The translations under genes and the position numbers were made by a program. A DNA stretch of 64,000 nucleotides from the NCBI RefSeq assembly GCF_013114595.1, contig NZ_VTXE01000006.1:62001-126000 (forward strand), given 5' to 3'. Below, one piece after another: positions 37,157 to 45,313 of this stretch. Below the pieces are notes generated by a model. It made no database searches and was not told the DNA's origin. It saw nothing but the letters and a program-made list of their open reading frames with translations. Origin of the DNA: Vibrio sp. 99-8-1 (GTDB lineage: Bacteria; Pseudomonadota; Gammaproteobacteria; Enterobacterales; Vibrionaceae). How positions within the stretch are numbered: position 1 is the stretch's first letter; each line of letters opens with the position of its first letter.

Positions 37157-38301
37157 GGCTAGATCGGTTGCTAGTTAAGGAACTGAAAGCGATTTTAACT
37201 AATCCGGTGATTATTTTAACCATGTTCGCTGGCGTAGTATTTTACTCGTTTCTCTACCCTCTTCCTTATGTAAATCAGACGCCGACTGAACAGATGGTGT
37301 CTGTTGTTAATCTCGATAAAAGTTTGACCAGTTATCAACTCGAACGAATGGTAGATGCCACACCGCAGGTTAAGCTTGTAGATCGCAGCCATACCATACA
37401 AGAGGCAAAAGAGAAGTTTTTAGACGGTAAAGTGAAAGGAATTCTGCTCATTCCCCGCCACTTTTATCGCGACTTGTTGATGGGTAAAAGTCCTACGTTG
37501 GCGTTTGCTGGCGATGCAGCATACTTCTTAGTTTATGGCACCGTGGTTGAAGGACTGGCCAAAGCAAGTGGCACTCTAGCTGCAAAAGCCAAAGTGTCAC
37601 GATTGCTGATGGACGGTGTCCCTTTGATCGCAGCTGAACATCAATATGCCGCCACGACGATAAACTTAAAGCCGACATTTAATCCAGATATGGGATACGT
37701 CAACTACGTCGTTCCTGCGGTATTTGTGTTAATCCTTCAACAGACGTTAGCAATGAGCATCGGCTTGCTTGGTGGTAGCCAAAAGTTTGGTAGCGGCTAC
37801 TGGAATGCCGTCCCCACTTTGCGCTTACTGCTTGTTCGTTGCTCGATATTTGTTGTCATCTATTACTTCTTGTCCATGTATTACTTTGGATTTAGCTTTG
37901 ACTACTACCAAATTAGTCGATTGGCGTCGCCACTAACCTTGTTGGCGATACTTGCTCCCTTCCTCTACACCTCAGCCTTCATTGGCCATATTCTCGGTTT
38001 GCTATTGCCTCGTCGAGAGTTGGTTACCGTGGTGATTTTAATCAGTTCTATGCCGCTAATTTTCTCGACAGGATTTATCTGGCCGTTAGAGAGTGTCCCT
38101 CAAGGAATGGTATGGCTGTCAAAAGCGATACCATCAACACCAGCAATTCAAAGCTTTTTAAAAGTAAATCAGATGGGGGGGGATTTTTCGTTGATACTTC
38201 CACAATGGTCTTTGCTATGGGGACAATTTGTTATATGGGGGCTTCTTGCTCTAGTGGTCGATAGAAAGTATCGCTATAAAGTCATCAAGCAAGTCAGCTA
38301 G
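37153..38301 (+). CDS. ABC-2 type permease, second of a pair
   Basis: A 382-residue permease with the same plan as its neighbour: one helix at 15-35, an extracytoplasmic domain with VVNLDKSLTSYQLERMVDAT, matching the sister's VVDLERSTLSRQLIRELDAT, and five C-terminal helices. The pair probably forms a heterodimer and arose by duplication. The substrate is unknown; drugs, lipids or peptides are possible. Its last codons lie inside a 13-bp hairpin. Confidence 0.85.
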   Translation: MRLDRLLVKELKAILTNPVIILTMFAGVVFYSFLYPLPYVNQTPTEQMVSVVNLDKSLTSYQLERMVDATPQVKLVDRSHTIQEAKEKFLDGKVKGILLIPRHFYRDLLMGKSPTLAFAGDAAYFLVYGTVVEGLAKASGTLAAKAKVSRLLMDGVPLIAAEHQYAATTINLKPTFNPDMGYVNYVVPAVFVLILQQTLAMSIGLLGGSQKFGSGYWNAVPTLRLLLVRCSIFVVIYYFLSMYYFGFSFDYYQISRLASPLTLLAILAPFLYTSAFIGHILGLLLPRRELVTVVILISSMPLIFSTGFIWPLESVPQGMVWLSKAIPSTPAIQSFLKVNQMGGDFSLILPQWSLLWGQFVIWGLLALVVDRKYRYKVIKQVS

Positions 38302-38313
38302 ACTTGCTTGATG
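38283..38313. terminator. Hairpin at a convergent gene junction
   Basis: A perfect 13-bp stem (CATCAAGCAAGTC, 38283-38295, with GACTTGCTTGATG, 38301-38313) and an AGCTA loop. It includes the last codons and stop of the permease gene. It lacks a proper T-tract on both sides, so it may stabilise 3' ends rather than terminate. Confidence 0.6.
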
Positions 38314-38322
38314 ATGTGAAAA

Positions 38323-39072
38323 TTAAAGGCCTAACTGATCAGCAATTTGCTCAATTTCTCGTAGATCAAGTTTGTGCACTTCAATCATTTGGTCCATCTG
38401 GCTAATGTTGGAGTTTACTTCGTCGTGCAAATCGCAAGATTTTGACGATGCATCCCAAGATTTACCCTCTAAAAAGAGATCGCACTCTTTTTTATAACGC
38501 TCTAGTTTAGGCGCTAGCGACTCTCTTTCTGTTTGTAAACGAGTGAGTTGCTGCTTGATATTTAGCTCCCGCTGAAACAGCTCTCTAGAGCGCTCAAGCA
38601 TGGTTGACTGCATATCTGTTTGTCGAGTCAATGAGGCAATCTCTTTACTATTGGCGTCAAGCTTGGTTTTTTGCTGCTCCACTAGCTGCTCTAACTCGAT
38701 GTTTATTTTTTCTAGTTCAGTGATTAACGTCTTCGACTGCTGTTGCTGCTGTTGGAACTCTTCATTCTTAATAGTCAGAGCGTTAGATACTCTTTGCTCG
38801 ACTTCCTCTTCAAGATTGGCCTGCTTCTCTTCTACTACGGTAATTTTCTCTACCACAATATCTTTTTGCTGTTGTTCGAAAGTAGCAATTTTTGACTCTA
38901 AAACTTGGTAAGCAGACTGCCACTTACTTTTAGTCGCAATAGAACCAATAAGGCCTCCCATTGCTAAACCTAAAATGGCTGCAATAACAATATAGAGAAT
39001 GGTGTGTTTATCCCTCTCTTCTATAACGACGATATCGTCGTCTTGCTCAACAGCGTCATCTTCTATATTCAC
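38323..39072 (-). CDS. Membrane-anchored coiled-coil protein, function unknown
   Basis: A 249-residue protein with a short acidic cytoplasmic N-terminus (EDDAVEQDDDIVVIEE), one membrane helix at about residues 26-46 (YIVIAAILGLAMGGLIG) and a long coiled coil from about 55 to 200, rich in Gln and Glu. The C-terminal 50 residues contain a Cys pair (KKECDLFLEGKSW, SKSCDLHDE), possibly a disulfide if periplasmic. The start is a GTG preceded by AAAGGAG. It follows a 52-residue membrane protein by 18 bases, and the two probably form a unit. No family recognised. Confidence 0.75.
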   Translation of the reverse strand: MNIEDDAVEQDDDIVVIEERDKHTILYIVIAAILGLAMGGLIGSIATKSKWQSAYQVLESKIATFEQQQKDIVVEKITVVEEKQANLEEEVEQRVSNALTIKNEEFQQQQQQSKTLITELEKINIELEQLVEQQKTKLDANSKEIASLTRQTDMQSTMLERSRELFQRELNIKQQLTRLQTERESLAPKLERYKKECDLFLEGKSWDASSKSCDLHDEVNSNISQMDQMIEVHKLDLREIEQIADQLGL

Positions 39073-39090
39073 TTAATCTGTGCTCCTTTA

Positions 39091-39249
39091 CTAATGCAAC
39101 AGCTCGCTGACCACCAAAATAATCGTATATGCAGCAAAACCACATATAAAAGCAAGAGTTACGCTCTGTTGTACATTTTTATTAGTCCCATAACGTATTA
39201 AAAATACGGATAAGGCGATAAAAGCAGCAATAGCGATCATTCTGGTCAT
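39091..39249 (-). CDS. 52-residue two-helix membrane protein
   Basis: ATG at 39249 to TAG at 39091-39093. It begins MTRMIAIAAFIALSVFLIRY, has a short polar turn (GTNKNVQQS), then a second hydrophobic segment to its end, so two membrane helices are likely. The ATG is preceded by GAGGAG at ideal spacing. The stop is 18 bases before the GTG of the coiled-coil gene. The Shine-Dalgarno sequence, the clean hydrophobic pattern and the coupling support a real gene. Function unknown. Confidence 0.7.
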   Translation of the reverse strand: MTRMIAIAAFIALSVFLIRYGTNKNVQQSVTLAFICGFAAYTIILVVSELLH

Positions 39250-39440
39250 ATATTCTCCTCAGTATGGTGTAGTTATAGCATTTAATTATCATTTTTACGT
39301 TAGATTCTCGCGAGTTATTTGCTTATTTGTCTATATATTGGCCACTTGAGCCAAACACTACTGACATCACACTTTTTTTTATATAACATGCGCAATACAG
39401 AATATTGGTAAATGAATTAGCTACCAATATTTGTTCCGAT

Positions 39441-39710
39441 GAAGACTATAGGAGAGAGGTTTTTGTACTGCTTTATTGTTAAATAAAGGTTACAAAAACT
39501 CGCCGAAGAAGTAAATCTTTCAGGTGTCCGGTTCTGGTGAAATTCCAGGCTATGCCATCACTATCTTGTGCAACTATTCATAAGATATAGGTTGGTAAGG
39601 ACGAGGACTGTAGTTGGAGGAACCTCTGGAGAGAACCGTTAAATCGGTCGCCGAAGGAGCAAGCTTGTCTTAAGACAGGTCAAACTCTCAGGCAAAAGGA
39701 CAGAGGAGTG
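39441..39710 (+). promoter_or_regulatory. Tandem glycine riboswitch with an enlarged first aptamer
   Basis: Two glycine aptamers in series. Aptamer I: GGAGAGAGG at 39451-39459, an extended P2 hairpin (about 39459-39499), GCCGAAGAAGTAAATCTTTC then AGGT to 39525, and a closing GGAC at 39599-39602; P1 pairs CTATA (39446-39450) with TGTAG (39609-39613). Aptamer II: CCTCTGGAGAG at 39623-39633, CGCCGAAGGAGCAA at 39650-39663, AAACTCTCAGGCAAAAGGACAGAGG at 39682-39706. The signatures closely match the classical V. cholerae riboswitch, which also precedes a Na+/alanine symporter. About 71 nt (39526-39596) are extra in aptamer I, between AGGT and the closing GGAC. Expected action: glycine binding raises expression of the downstream importer. 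Confidence 0.92.
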
Positions 39711-39814
39711 GAAAGTTACAACTTATTTAAGCTCAAATTTAGATATTATCTGGTGATCTTGTCACCGGCCTTTCCCTCTTCTCCTTAAATTTTATGTTTT
39801 ATTAAGGGGAACCC

Positions 39815-41191
39815 ATGAATAATTTTCAAAATATACTTCAAACAATCGATGGATTTGTTTGGGGACCACCACTACTTATCTTGCTTGTTGGAACCGGTGT
39901 TTATTTTACCTTCCGCCTCGGGCTATTGCAGTTTAGACACTTACCAACCGCACTTGGATTAGTTTTTTCACGCAGCAACAAAAACAGCGGAGAAGGCGAC
40001 GTTTCCAGTTTTGCAGCACTTTGTACTGCCCTTTCTGCTACGATTGGTACCGGTAATATTGTCGGTGTTGCAACAGCAATTAAGCTGGGTGGTCCGGGCG
40101 CACTGTTCTGGATGTGGCTAGCGGCCTTATTTGGTATGGCAACAAAGTATGCAGAATGCTTATTAGCTGTTAAATACCGTAAAGTGGATGATAAAGGCCA
40201 AATGGTTGGTGGCCCGATGTATTACCTGCAATATGGTGTTGGTTCAAAACTGTTGGCAAAGCTGTTCGCTATCTTTGCACTCGGTGTAGCTTGTTTTGGT
40301 ATCGGCACGTTTCCACAAGTCAATGCCATTTTAGATGCATCACAACTGTCATTTGGCGTATCACGTGACATGTCGGCCATTGTTCTTACCGCTCTTGTCG
40401 CATTTGTTACCGTTGGTGGTATCAAATCTATTGCACGAGTCGCCGGAAAAGTTGTTCCTGCCATGGCGGTGTTTTATGTACTCGCTTGTTTAATGGTACT
40501 TGTCTCAAATGCCGATCAGCTACTAGCGGCTATCGAGCTTGTTATCGTTTCAGCATTTACCAGCAGTGCCGCAACAGGTGGCTTCTTAGGAGCTAGCATC
40601 ATGCTGGCGATTCAATCTGGCATCGCTCGTGGCGTGTTTTCTAACGAATCAGGATTAGGTAGTGCACCAATGGCGGCTGCCGCTGCAAAAACAGACTCCT
40701 GCGTTCGTCAAGGATTGATATCCATGACCGGAACCTTTTTCGACACCATCATCATCTGTACCATGACAGGTTTAGCATTGATCATGACAGGCGCATGGCA
40801 AAGTGACTATGCCGGAGCAGAAATGACCACGCACGCTTTCGCTGTCGGGTTAGATTCCGGTACTTTTGGCCCATTAATGGTATCGATAGGTTTGATCTTC
40901 TTCGCTTTCACCACCATTTTAGGCTGGAATTACTATGGCGAGCGTTGCGTTGTTTTTCTTATGGGTACGAAAGCCGTGCTGCCTTACAAAGTTATCTTTT
41001 TGCTACTTGTTGCATCGGGTGCTTTCTTAAAACTGGATATGATTTGGCTTATAGCCGATATCGTTAATGGTTTGATGGCCGTACCAAACTTGATCGGTTT
41101 AATTGCCTTGAGAGGGGTTGTTATCGAAGAGACCAAAAAGTACTTTGCTATAGACAGTGAAGACGAAATGGACTTTGCACCGCAACAATAG
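39815..41191 (+). CDS. Sodium:alanine/glycine symporter (AGCS family)
   Basis: A 458-residue membrane transporter with about 10-11 helices. It shows the AGCS signatures ALSATIGTGNIVGVATAIKLGGPGALFWMW near residue 75 and the ARGVFSNESGLGSAPMAAAAA region near 280. It imports alanine or glycine with sodium. The ATG follows AAGGGGA. The tandem glycine riboswitch 100 bases upstream points to glycine as the relevant substrate. A terminator follows directly. Confidence 0.93.
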   Translation: MNNFQNILQTIDGFVWGPPLLILLVGTGVYFTFRLGLLQFRHLPTALGLVFSRSNKNSGEGDVSSFAALCTALSATIGTGNIVGVATAIKLGGPGALFWMWLAALFGMATKYAECLLAVKYRKVDDKGQMVGGPMYYLQYGVGSKLLAKLFAIFALGVACFGIGTFPQVNAILDASQLSFGVSRDMSAIVLTALVAFVTVGGIKSIARVAGKVVPAMAVFYVLACLMVLVSNADQLLAAIELVIVSAFTSSAATGGFLGASIMLAIQSGIARGVFSNESGLGSAPMAAAAAKTDSCVRQGLISMTGTFFDTIIICTMTGLALIMTGAWQSDYAGAEMTTHAFAVGLDSGTFGPLMVSIGLIFFAFTTILGWNYYGERCVVFLMGTKAVLPYKVIFLLLVASGAFLKLDMIWLIADIVNGLMAVPNLIGLIALRGVVIEETKKYFAIDSEDEMDFAPQQ

Positions 41192-41199
41192 TTAGTCAT

Positions 41200-41229
41200 A
41201 AAAAATGCCCGAATTATCGGGCATTTTTT
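41200..41229. terminator. Terminator between the symporter and lysE-like genes
   Basis: A 13-bp perfect stem (AAAAAATGCCCGA, 41200-41212, with its complement at 41217-41229) and a 4-base loop, between convergent genes; both strands carry a T-run. Confidence 0.93.
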
Positions 41230-41250
41230 ATCTGTTAATGGTTCTATCTA

Positions 41251-41907
41251 TTAATGGGTTGCTGATAAAGAAACGGGTGGCTCTTCTAAAATCAGTTTAA
41301 TACCCAAAGCGATCAATACCGTACCTGTCACCCCTTCCATCCAACTCATAATAGCGCTGTTCTTTACCAATTTTTTTGCTGAGCTTACCGTGCCTGCAAG
41401 TGCACATTGCCATGCCATTGATAAAACAAAATGTATTGCCGCCATTGTTAAAGATTGAATAAACGGCGAGTAATTTGGATCGATAAACTGGGGTAAGAAA
41501 GCCAAGTAAAATACCGCTGTTTTAGGATTAAGTACGTTGGACAAAAAACCTTCTCTTAATGAACGCTTTGCATTAAAGGTTTGATGCGCTGCGTCATCAA
41601 TTTTTAATCCATTATTTCCTTTAAACGTTGTTCGAAGGCCATTGAGTCCAAGCCAAATAAGATAGGCGGCTCCTATCCACTTCATCACCTGAAATGCTTG
41701 TGCCGATTGCAGTAAAATGGCTGAAACCCCCACCGCTGATAGAGTGGCATGAACGAATAGTCCAGAGCAGATACCCAAACTGGTGATATAGCCATCTTTC
41801 GCTCCCGCACGGCTGGTATTGCGAATAACGACGGCAGTATCAAGACCGGGAGTCAATGTGAGTATTGTGATGGCGAGAATAAATGCTTCAAAATTGATAA
41901 TGTGCAC
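41251..41907 (-). CDS. LysE/RhtB family exporter
   Basis: A 218-residue protein with six predicted helices and the family's N-terminal motif LTPGLDTAVVIRNTSRAGAKDGYITSLGICSG, here with Leu-Asp where many members have Pro-Asn. The middle GFLSNVLNPKTAVFYLAFLPQFI is diagnostic. Such proteins export amino acids or related metabolites; the substrate cannot be read. It is transcribed divergently from the M32 peptidase gene. Confidence 0.88.
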   Translation of the reverse strand: MHIINFEAFILAITILTLTPGLDTAVVIRNTSRAGAKDGYITSLGICSGLFVHATLSAVGVSAILLQSAQAFQVMKWIGAAYLIWLGLNGLRTTFKGNNGLKIDDAAHQTFNAKRSLREGFLSNVLNPKTAVFYLAFLPQFIDPNYSPFIQSLTMAAIHFVLSMAWQCALAGTVSSAKKLVKNSAIMSWMEGVTGTVLIALGIKLILEEPPVSLSATH

Positions 41908-42074
41908 AAACGGTTTCCTTGCGAGTTGCTGTCCTATTTAGGCGATATGAATAGGTTAAATCAATATCGCTTATTGGGTTATATCAATAATCCATCGATA
42001 AACCAAGTCTCAGATGACATTGGCGATAGTCGATGTCGGTGTTACCATTCTATTTTTGGCTATGGAATATAATA

Positions 42075-43556
42075 ATGAGCGCATTTAAAAAGCTAACGGA
42101 ACATTCTAAAAAAATCTCTCGCTTTAACCACCTCGCTGCAATTTGCGGTTGGGATCAAGCTGCTGTCATGCCTTCCGGCGGTAATCAAGCTCGTTCAGAG
42201 GCAATGGCCGAACTCTCTGTTCACATCCACAAATTACTGACTGAGCCTCAATTAGCGGAGTGGTTTGACCGTGCCGAGAGTGAGCCGTTATCGACTCAAG
42301 ATGCCTCTTCCCTAAGAGAACTAAAGAGACAATGGCTACAGGCTAACGTACTGCCTGAAGAGCTAGTGCAAGCCAAGTCATTGGCGGGTTCTAAATGTGA
42401 GCACGCTTGGAGAACACAGCGAGGCAACAACGACTGGAAAGGCTTTGAGAAGAACTGGGCTGAAGTGGTTAAACTTTCGCAACAAGAAGCACAGATTCGC
42501 GCTGATGCTACCGGCTTAACACCTTATGATGCCATGCTGGACATCTACGAACCGGGAACGAGCTCAGAGTCATTAGATACGCTATTTAATAACGTCAAAG
42601 GCTGGTTACCTCAATTGATAGACGAGGTCATTGAAAAACAATCTAAACAAAGTTTTATTCAGCCTCAAGGATCATTCTCAACCAAGCAGCAAAAAGCACT
42701 TGGTCTTGATGTAATGAAACTTCTGCAATTTGATTTTGAACACGGCCGACTGGACGAGAGTGTTCATCCATTTTGTGGCGGCGTTCCTCAAGATGTCCGT
42801 ATTACGACCCGCTATGATGAAACTGAATTTGTTCAATCTTTAATGGGTATTGTTCACGAGACGGGACATGCTCGTTATGAACAAGGACTTCCAACCACAT
42901 TAGCCGGTTTGCCATCCGGTGAAGCACGTTCAATGGGCATTCACGAATCACAATCTCTATTTTTTGAAATGCAAGTAGGTCGAAGCGATGCCTTTATCCG
43001 CCATTTATCGACTATGGCTGAACAGCATTTTCAGGGACATGAACCTAGTCTGTTTAGCGAACAGAATTTTCAAAAGCTGTATACCCGAGTAAAAAAAGAC
43101 TTTATTCGTGTTGATGCCGATGAACTTACCTACCCTGCGCATGTCATCTTACGCTACGAAATAGAAAAAGATCTGATTAATGGTGATATCAAACATACCG
43201 ATGTTCCTGAGCTATGGAACCTAAAAATGCAGCAGTACTTAGGTTTATCTACTGAAGGAAACTTTACTAATGGTTGCATGCAAGACATCCACTGGACCGA
43301 TGGGGCCTTTGGATATTTCCCTTCTTACACTTTAGGCGCTATGTACGCAGCGCAGTTTATGGCGTCGATGAAGAAAACGGTTGATGTGGATGCAGCGATT
43401 ACATCAAAAGATCTTTCACCGATCTTCAATTGGTTATCAGAGAATATCTGGAGTAAAGGCAGTTTGCTGACCACGGATGAACTAGTTAGGGCAGCAACTG
43501 GTGAGACATTGAATGCTGAGCATTTTCAGGCGCATTTGAGAAGTCGTTATCTTTAA
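42075..43556 (+). CDS. M32 (Taq-type) metallocarboxypeptidase
   Basis: A 493-residue zinc carboxypeptidase. The HEXXH zinc motif is IVHETGHARYEQGLP, followed by the third ligand region GIHESQSLFFE and the M32 motifs DVRITTRYDE and ELTYPAHVILRYEIEKDLI. It removes C-terminal residues from peptides in the cytoplasm. The ATG at 42075 (MSAFKKLTEHSKK) matches the family start; the ATG at 42033 adds 14 unlikely residues. Confidence 0.93.
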   Translation: MSAFKKLTEHSKKISRFNHLAAICGWDQAAVMPSGGNQARSEAMAELSVHIHKLLTEPQLAEWFDRAESEPLSTQDASSLRELKRQWLQANVLPEELVQAKSLAGSKCEHAWRTQRGNNDWKGFEKNWAEVVKLSQQEAQIRADATGLTPYDAMLDIYEPGTSSESLDTLFNNVKGWLPQLIDEVIEKQSKQSFIQPQGSFSTKQQKALGLDVMKLLQFDFEHGRLDESVHPFCGGVPQDVRITTRYDETEFVQSLMGIVHETGHARYEQGLPTTLAGLPSGEARSMGIHESQSLFFEMQVGRSDAFIRHLSTMAEQHFQGHEPSLFSEQNFQKLYTRVKKDFIRVDADELTYPAHVILRYEIEKDLINGDIKHTDVPELWNLKMQQYLGLSTEGNFTNGCMQDIHWTDGAFGYFPSYTLGAMYAAQFMASMKKTVDVDAAITSKDLSPIFNWLSENIWSKGSLLTTDELVRAATGETLNAEHFQAHLRSRYL

Positions 43557-43572
43557 TGGAATAAATCGATAG

Positions 43573-43603
43573 AGGCTGATCAGTTTATTGATTCAGCCTT
43601 TTT
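43573..43603 (+). terminator. Terminator after the M32 peptidase gene
   Basis: AGGCTGA (43573-43579) pairs with TCAGCCT (43593-43599), followed by TTTTT. The stem is short but GC-rich. Confidence 0.75.
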
Positions 43604-43915
43604 AATCATATTTTCAAAATATACTTTTCCCTGATTTGAATGCTGTATCCTTCGTCGGCCTCCACAATCACAAAATATCTTCATAGCTGCTAGCTCAGAA
43701 TTGGACAAAACCTTCTTAGAGTATCTACATAAAATGGAAAACTCGGATAACTTTTGCTATCGGAAAGTAGCTCAGTGAAGTGACCTATTTTAGGGGATGG
43801 TTACAAATTGACCAAAGAGTAAGCCTATGCATTCCTCTCAACCCAATTAAGCACATGCTATAATATTTAGCATTGTAATTTTACAGCAATTAGGTTTAAA
43901 TTACGCTCGCCTAAA
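43604..43915. other. Non-coding gap after the M32 gene
   Basis: About 310 bases without a supported gene. Small open frames on both strands are short and lack ribosome sites. I see nothing definite. Confidence 0.3.
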
Positions 43916-44059
43916 ATGATACTGAACGGTTGGTTATTCCGCTCCTTGTATGTCCCACATACAAACATTCATCGTTTTTACGATTCCATGGCACTTACCT
44001 TTATTTGGGGTAGTGCTGCTGTGGTTATCGTACCACTACTCCATATTTTATATGCTTAA
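43916..44059 (+). CDS. Possible 47-residue single-helix membrane protein
   Basis: ATG at 43916 to TAA at 44057-44059. It reads MILNGWLFRSLYVPHTNIHR, then a hydrophobic C-terminal segment (ALTFIWGSAAVVIVPLLHILYA) that would be one membrane helix. No clear Shine-Dalgarno sequence precedes it, so coding status rests on composition alone. It ends 39 bases before the GNAT gene on the same strand. Confidence 0.35.
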   Translation: MILNGWLFRSLYVPHTNIHRFYDSMALTFIWGSAAVVIVPLLHILYA

Positions 44060-44098
44060 CATTGAATTAACTTATGTAATTAAAATTATGGAGTCTTT

Positions 44099-44728
44099 AT
44101 GATCGTCCAATATAGAATTGAACCAATCACGCCAACTGATACAAAGCCACTGGTTCAGCTATTGCTAACATGTTTTTCATCCAACCAAGTGGAGTATGAG
44201 GGAAGCTCAAACACCGAATTTACTGAGTACCTTGAATACATGTGTATGCAATGCTGTGAGTCAGAACTGGGCTTTGTTGCACGTTGCAATACTAGCCATC
44301 AAATCCTTGGCGGGGTATTGTGCTGTGACCTGCAAGACTCTTTTTCTGCCCCAGAATTCCAACTTAATGTCGACAACGACCCAATGTTTGCCATTTTAAG
44401 ACAACTCAACCTTTGCCACTTCAATAGTTGGGAAATCAATACAAATGAATACTTACAAATTAAATTTGTTGGTGTCGATTCAAATTATAAAGGTCATGGC
44501 GTCGCTGTAGAGGTGCTCAAGCGTGCCTTACTTGTTGGACAAGAAAAAGGCTTTTCTTATGCCCATGCGGAGTCAGCAGGAAATAGCTCTCAATATATTT
44601 TTAATCAAAAGCTAAATTTTGATATTTATGGAGAGGTAAAATACCGTGATTTTGTGTTTAACGGCACTACTCCATTTAAGGAGACTGAACAGCATCAGTC
44701 TATGCTATTAATGCTAAAAGAACTATAA
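44099..44728 (+). CDS. GNAT-like N-acetyltransferase
   Basis: A 209-residue protein. The acetyl-CoA binding segment is KFVGVDSNYKGHGVAVEVLKRALLVGQEKGF (the G-x-G-x-A type turn), followed by YAHAESAGNSSQYIFNQKLNFDIYGEV, a common GNAT ending. The N-terminal half is less conserved and contains a run of Cys (YMCMQCCESE). GGAG lies five bases before the ATG. Substrate unknown. Confidence 0.8.
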   Translation: MIVQYRIEPITPTDTKPLVQLLLTCFSSNQVEYEGSSNTEFTEYLEYMCMQCCESELGFVARCNTSHQILGGVLCCDLQDSFSAPEFQLNVDNDPMFAILRQLNLCHFNSWEINTNEYLQIKFVGVDSNYKGHGVAVEVLKRALLVGQEKGFSYAHAESAGNSSQYIFNQKLNFDIYGEVKYRDFVFNGTTPFKETEQHQSMLLMLKEL

Positions 44729-44737
44729 GTTGTGATT

Positions 44738-44773
44738 CATAGACATCCCTTTCAACGAAATTAGATGTCTATG
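44738..44773. terminator. Hairpin after the GNAT gene
   Basis: CATAGACATC (44738-44747) pairs perfectly with GATGTCTATG (44764-44773) around a 16-base loop. No T-run follows, so termination is uncertain. Confidence 0.45.
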
Positions 44774-44789
44774 TGAAATGCTTTGTAGC

Positions 44790-45015
44790 ATAGCCTCTTG
44801 TAATTAGTTAATAGGATGCTGAGGGATACCTGTCTTTCAGCAAATATTTGGACATTTTCGTGTCATTCCCCGCCAGCAAGGATTTGGACAGAGAAGCGTC
44901 TTATATTAGCTCCCCTAGAGTCCCACGTTCAGATAACTTCTCGTTTCCCAAAACGTCAAAGACCACCATTATTATCAGTGGCCGATATGCAAAGAACTGG
45001 ACGTAATCTTTCATT
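44790..45015 (-). repeat. Possible dispersed intergenic repeat of vibrios
   Basis: On the minus strand this gap reads, in two frames, short peptides ending GNEKLSERGTLGELI and GNDTKMSKYLLKDRYPSASY. From memory, very similar strings recur at the ends of many tiny predicted proteins in Vibrio genomes, which would mean a repeated non-coding element rather than a gene. Not verified. It sits between a GNAT gene and a truncated hydrolase gene. Confidence 0.35.
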
Positions 45016-45072
45016 TTAGTATTGACGTTCTGCTAACAATTTAACGACTTTAAATGAACAAATAAATTGAAT

Positions 45073-45258
45073 ATGAAAACAATTCTATGTTTTGGCGATT
45101 CCAACACTTGGGGGTGCTCCCCAGCCTTACCACGTAGATATAACCGTGAAGAGCGTTGGACGATGCTGCTTCAATCTAAACTACCCAATTATGTTGTGAT
45201 AGAAGAGGGTTTGAACAGCAGAACTACCGTTTTGGAAGACCCTTATGAAGCAGGGCAA
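45073..45258 (+). pseudogene. 5' fragment of an SGNH/GDSL hydrolase (arylesterase-like)
   Basis: From ATG 45073, about 62 residues match the N-terminus of SGNH arylesterases: KTILCFGDSNTWGCSPA with the GDS nucleophile Ser, ERWTMLLQSKL, and VIEEGLNSRTTVLEDPYEAG. Intact members are about 200 residues and need later Asn and Asp-x-x-His motifs. Here the match stops at about 45258, exactly where the terminator of rhlE begins. The open frame then continues antisense into rhlE as unrelated sequence. The gene has lost its 3' two-thirds. Confidence 0.8.
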
Positions 45259-45261
45259 ACG

Positions 45262-45296
45262 AAAAAAACGCCGATTGATTTACATCATCGGCGTTT
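45262..45296 (-). terminator. Terminator of rhlE
   Basis: AAACGCCGAT (45266-45275) pairs with ATCGGCGTTT (45287-45296); on the minus strand the stem is followed by a run of seven T. Confidence 0.85.
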
Positions 45297-45313
45297 AATA
45301 TACGTTAACTTGC

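Noticed and set aside
39526..39596. Cobalamin-riboswitch-like motif (CTGGTGAAATTCCAG) in the glycine riboswitch insert
   Set aside because: Only one stem-loop resembles the cobalamin element; the GCTGCCC-type core and the GCCACTG and GGGAAGGC-type segments are missing.
44816..45019. Plus-strand 67-residue open frame
   Set aside because: No ribosome site and no protein-like composition; the region is better explained as a non-coding, possibly repeated element.
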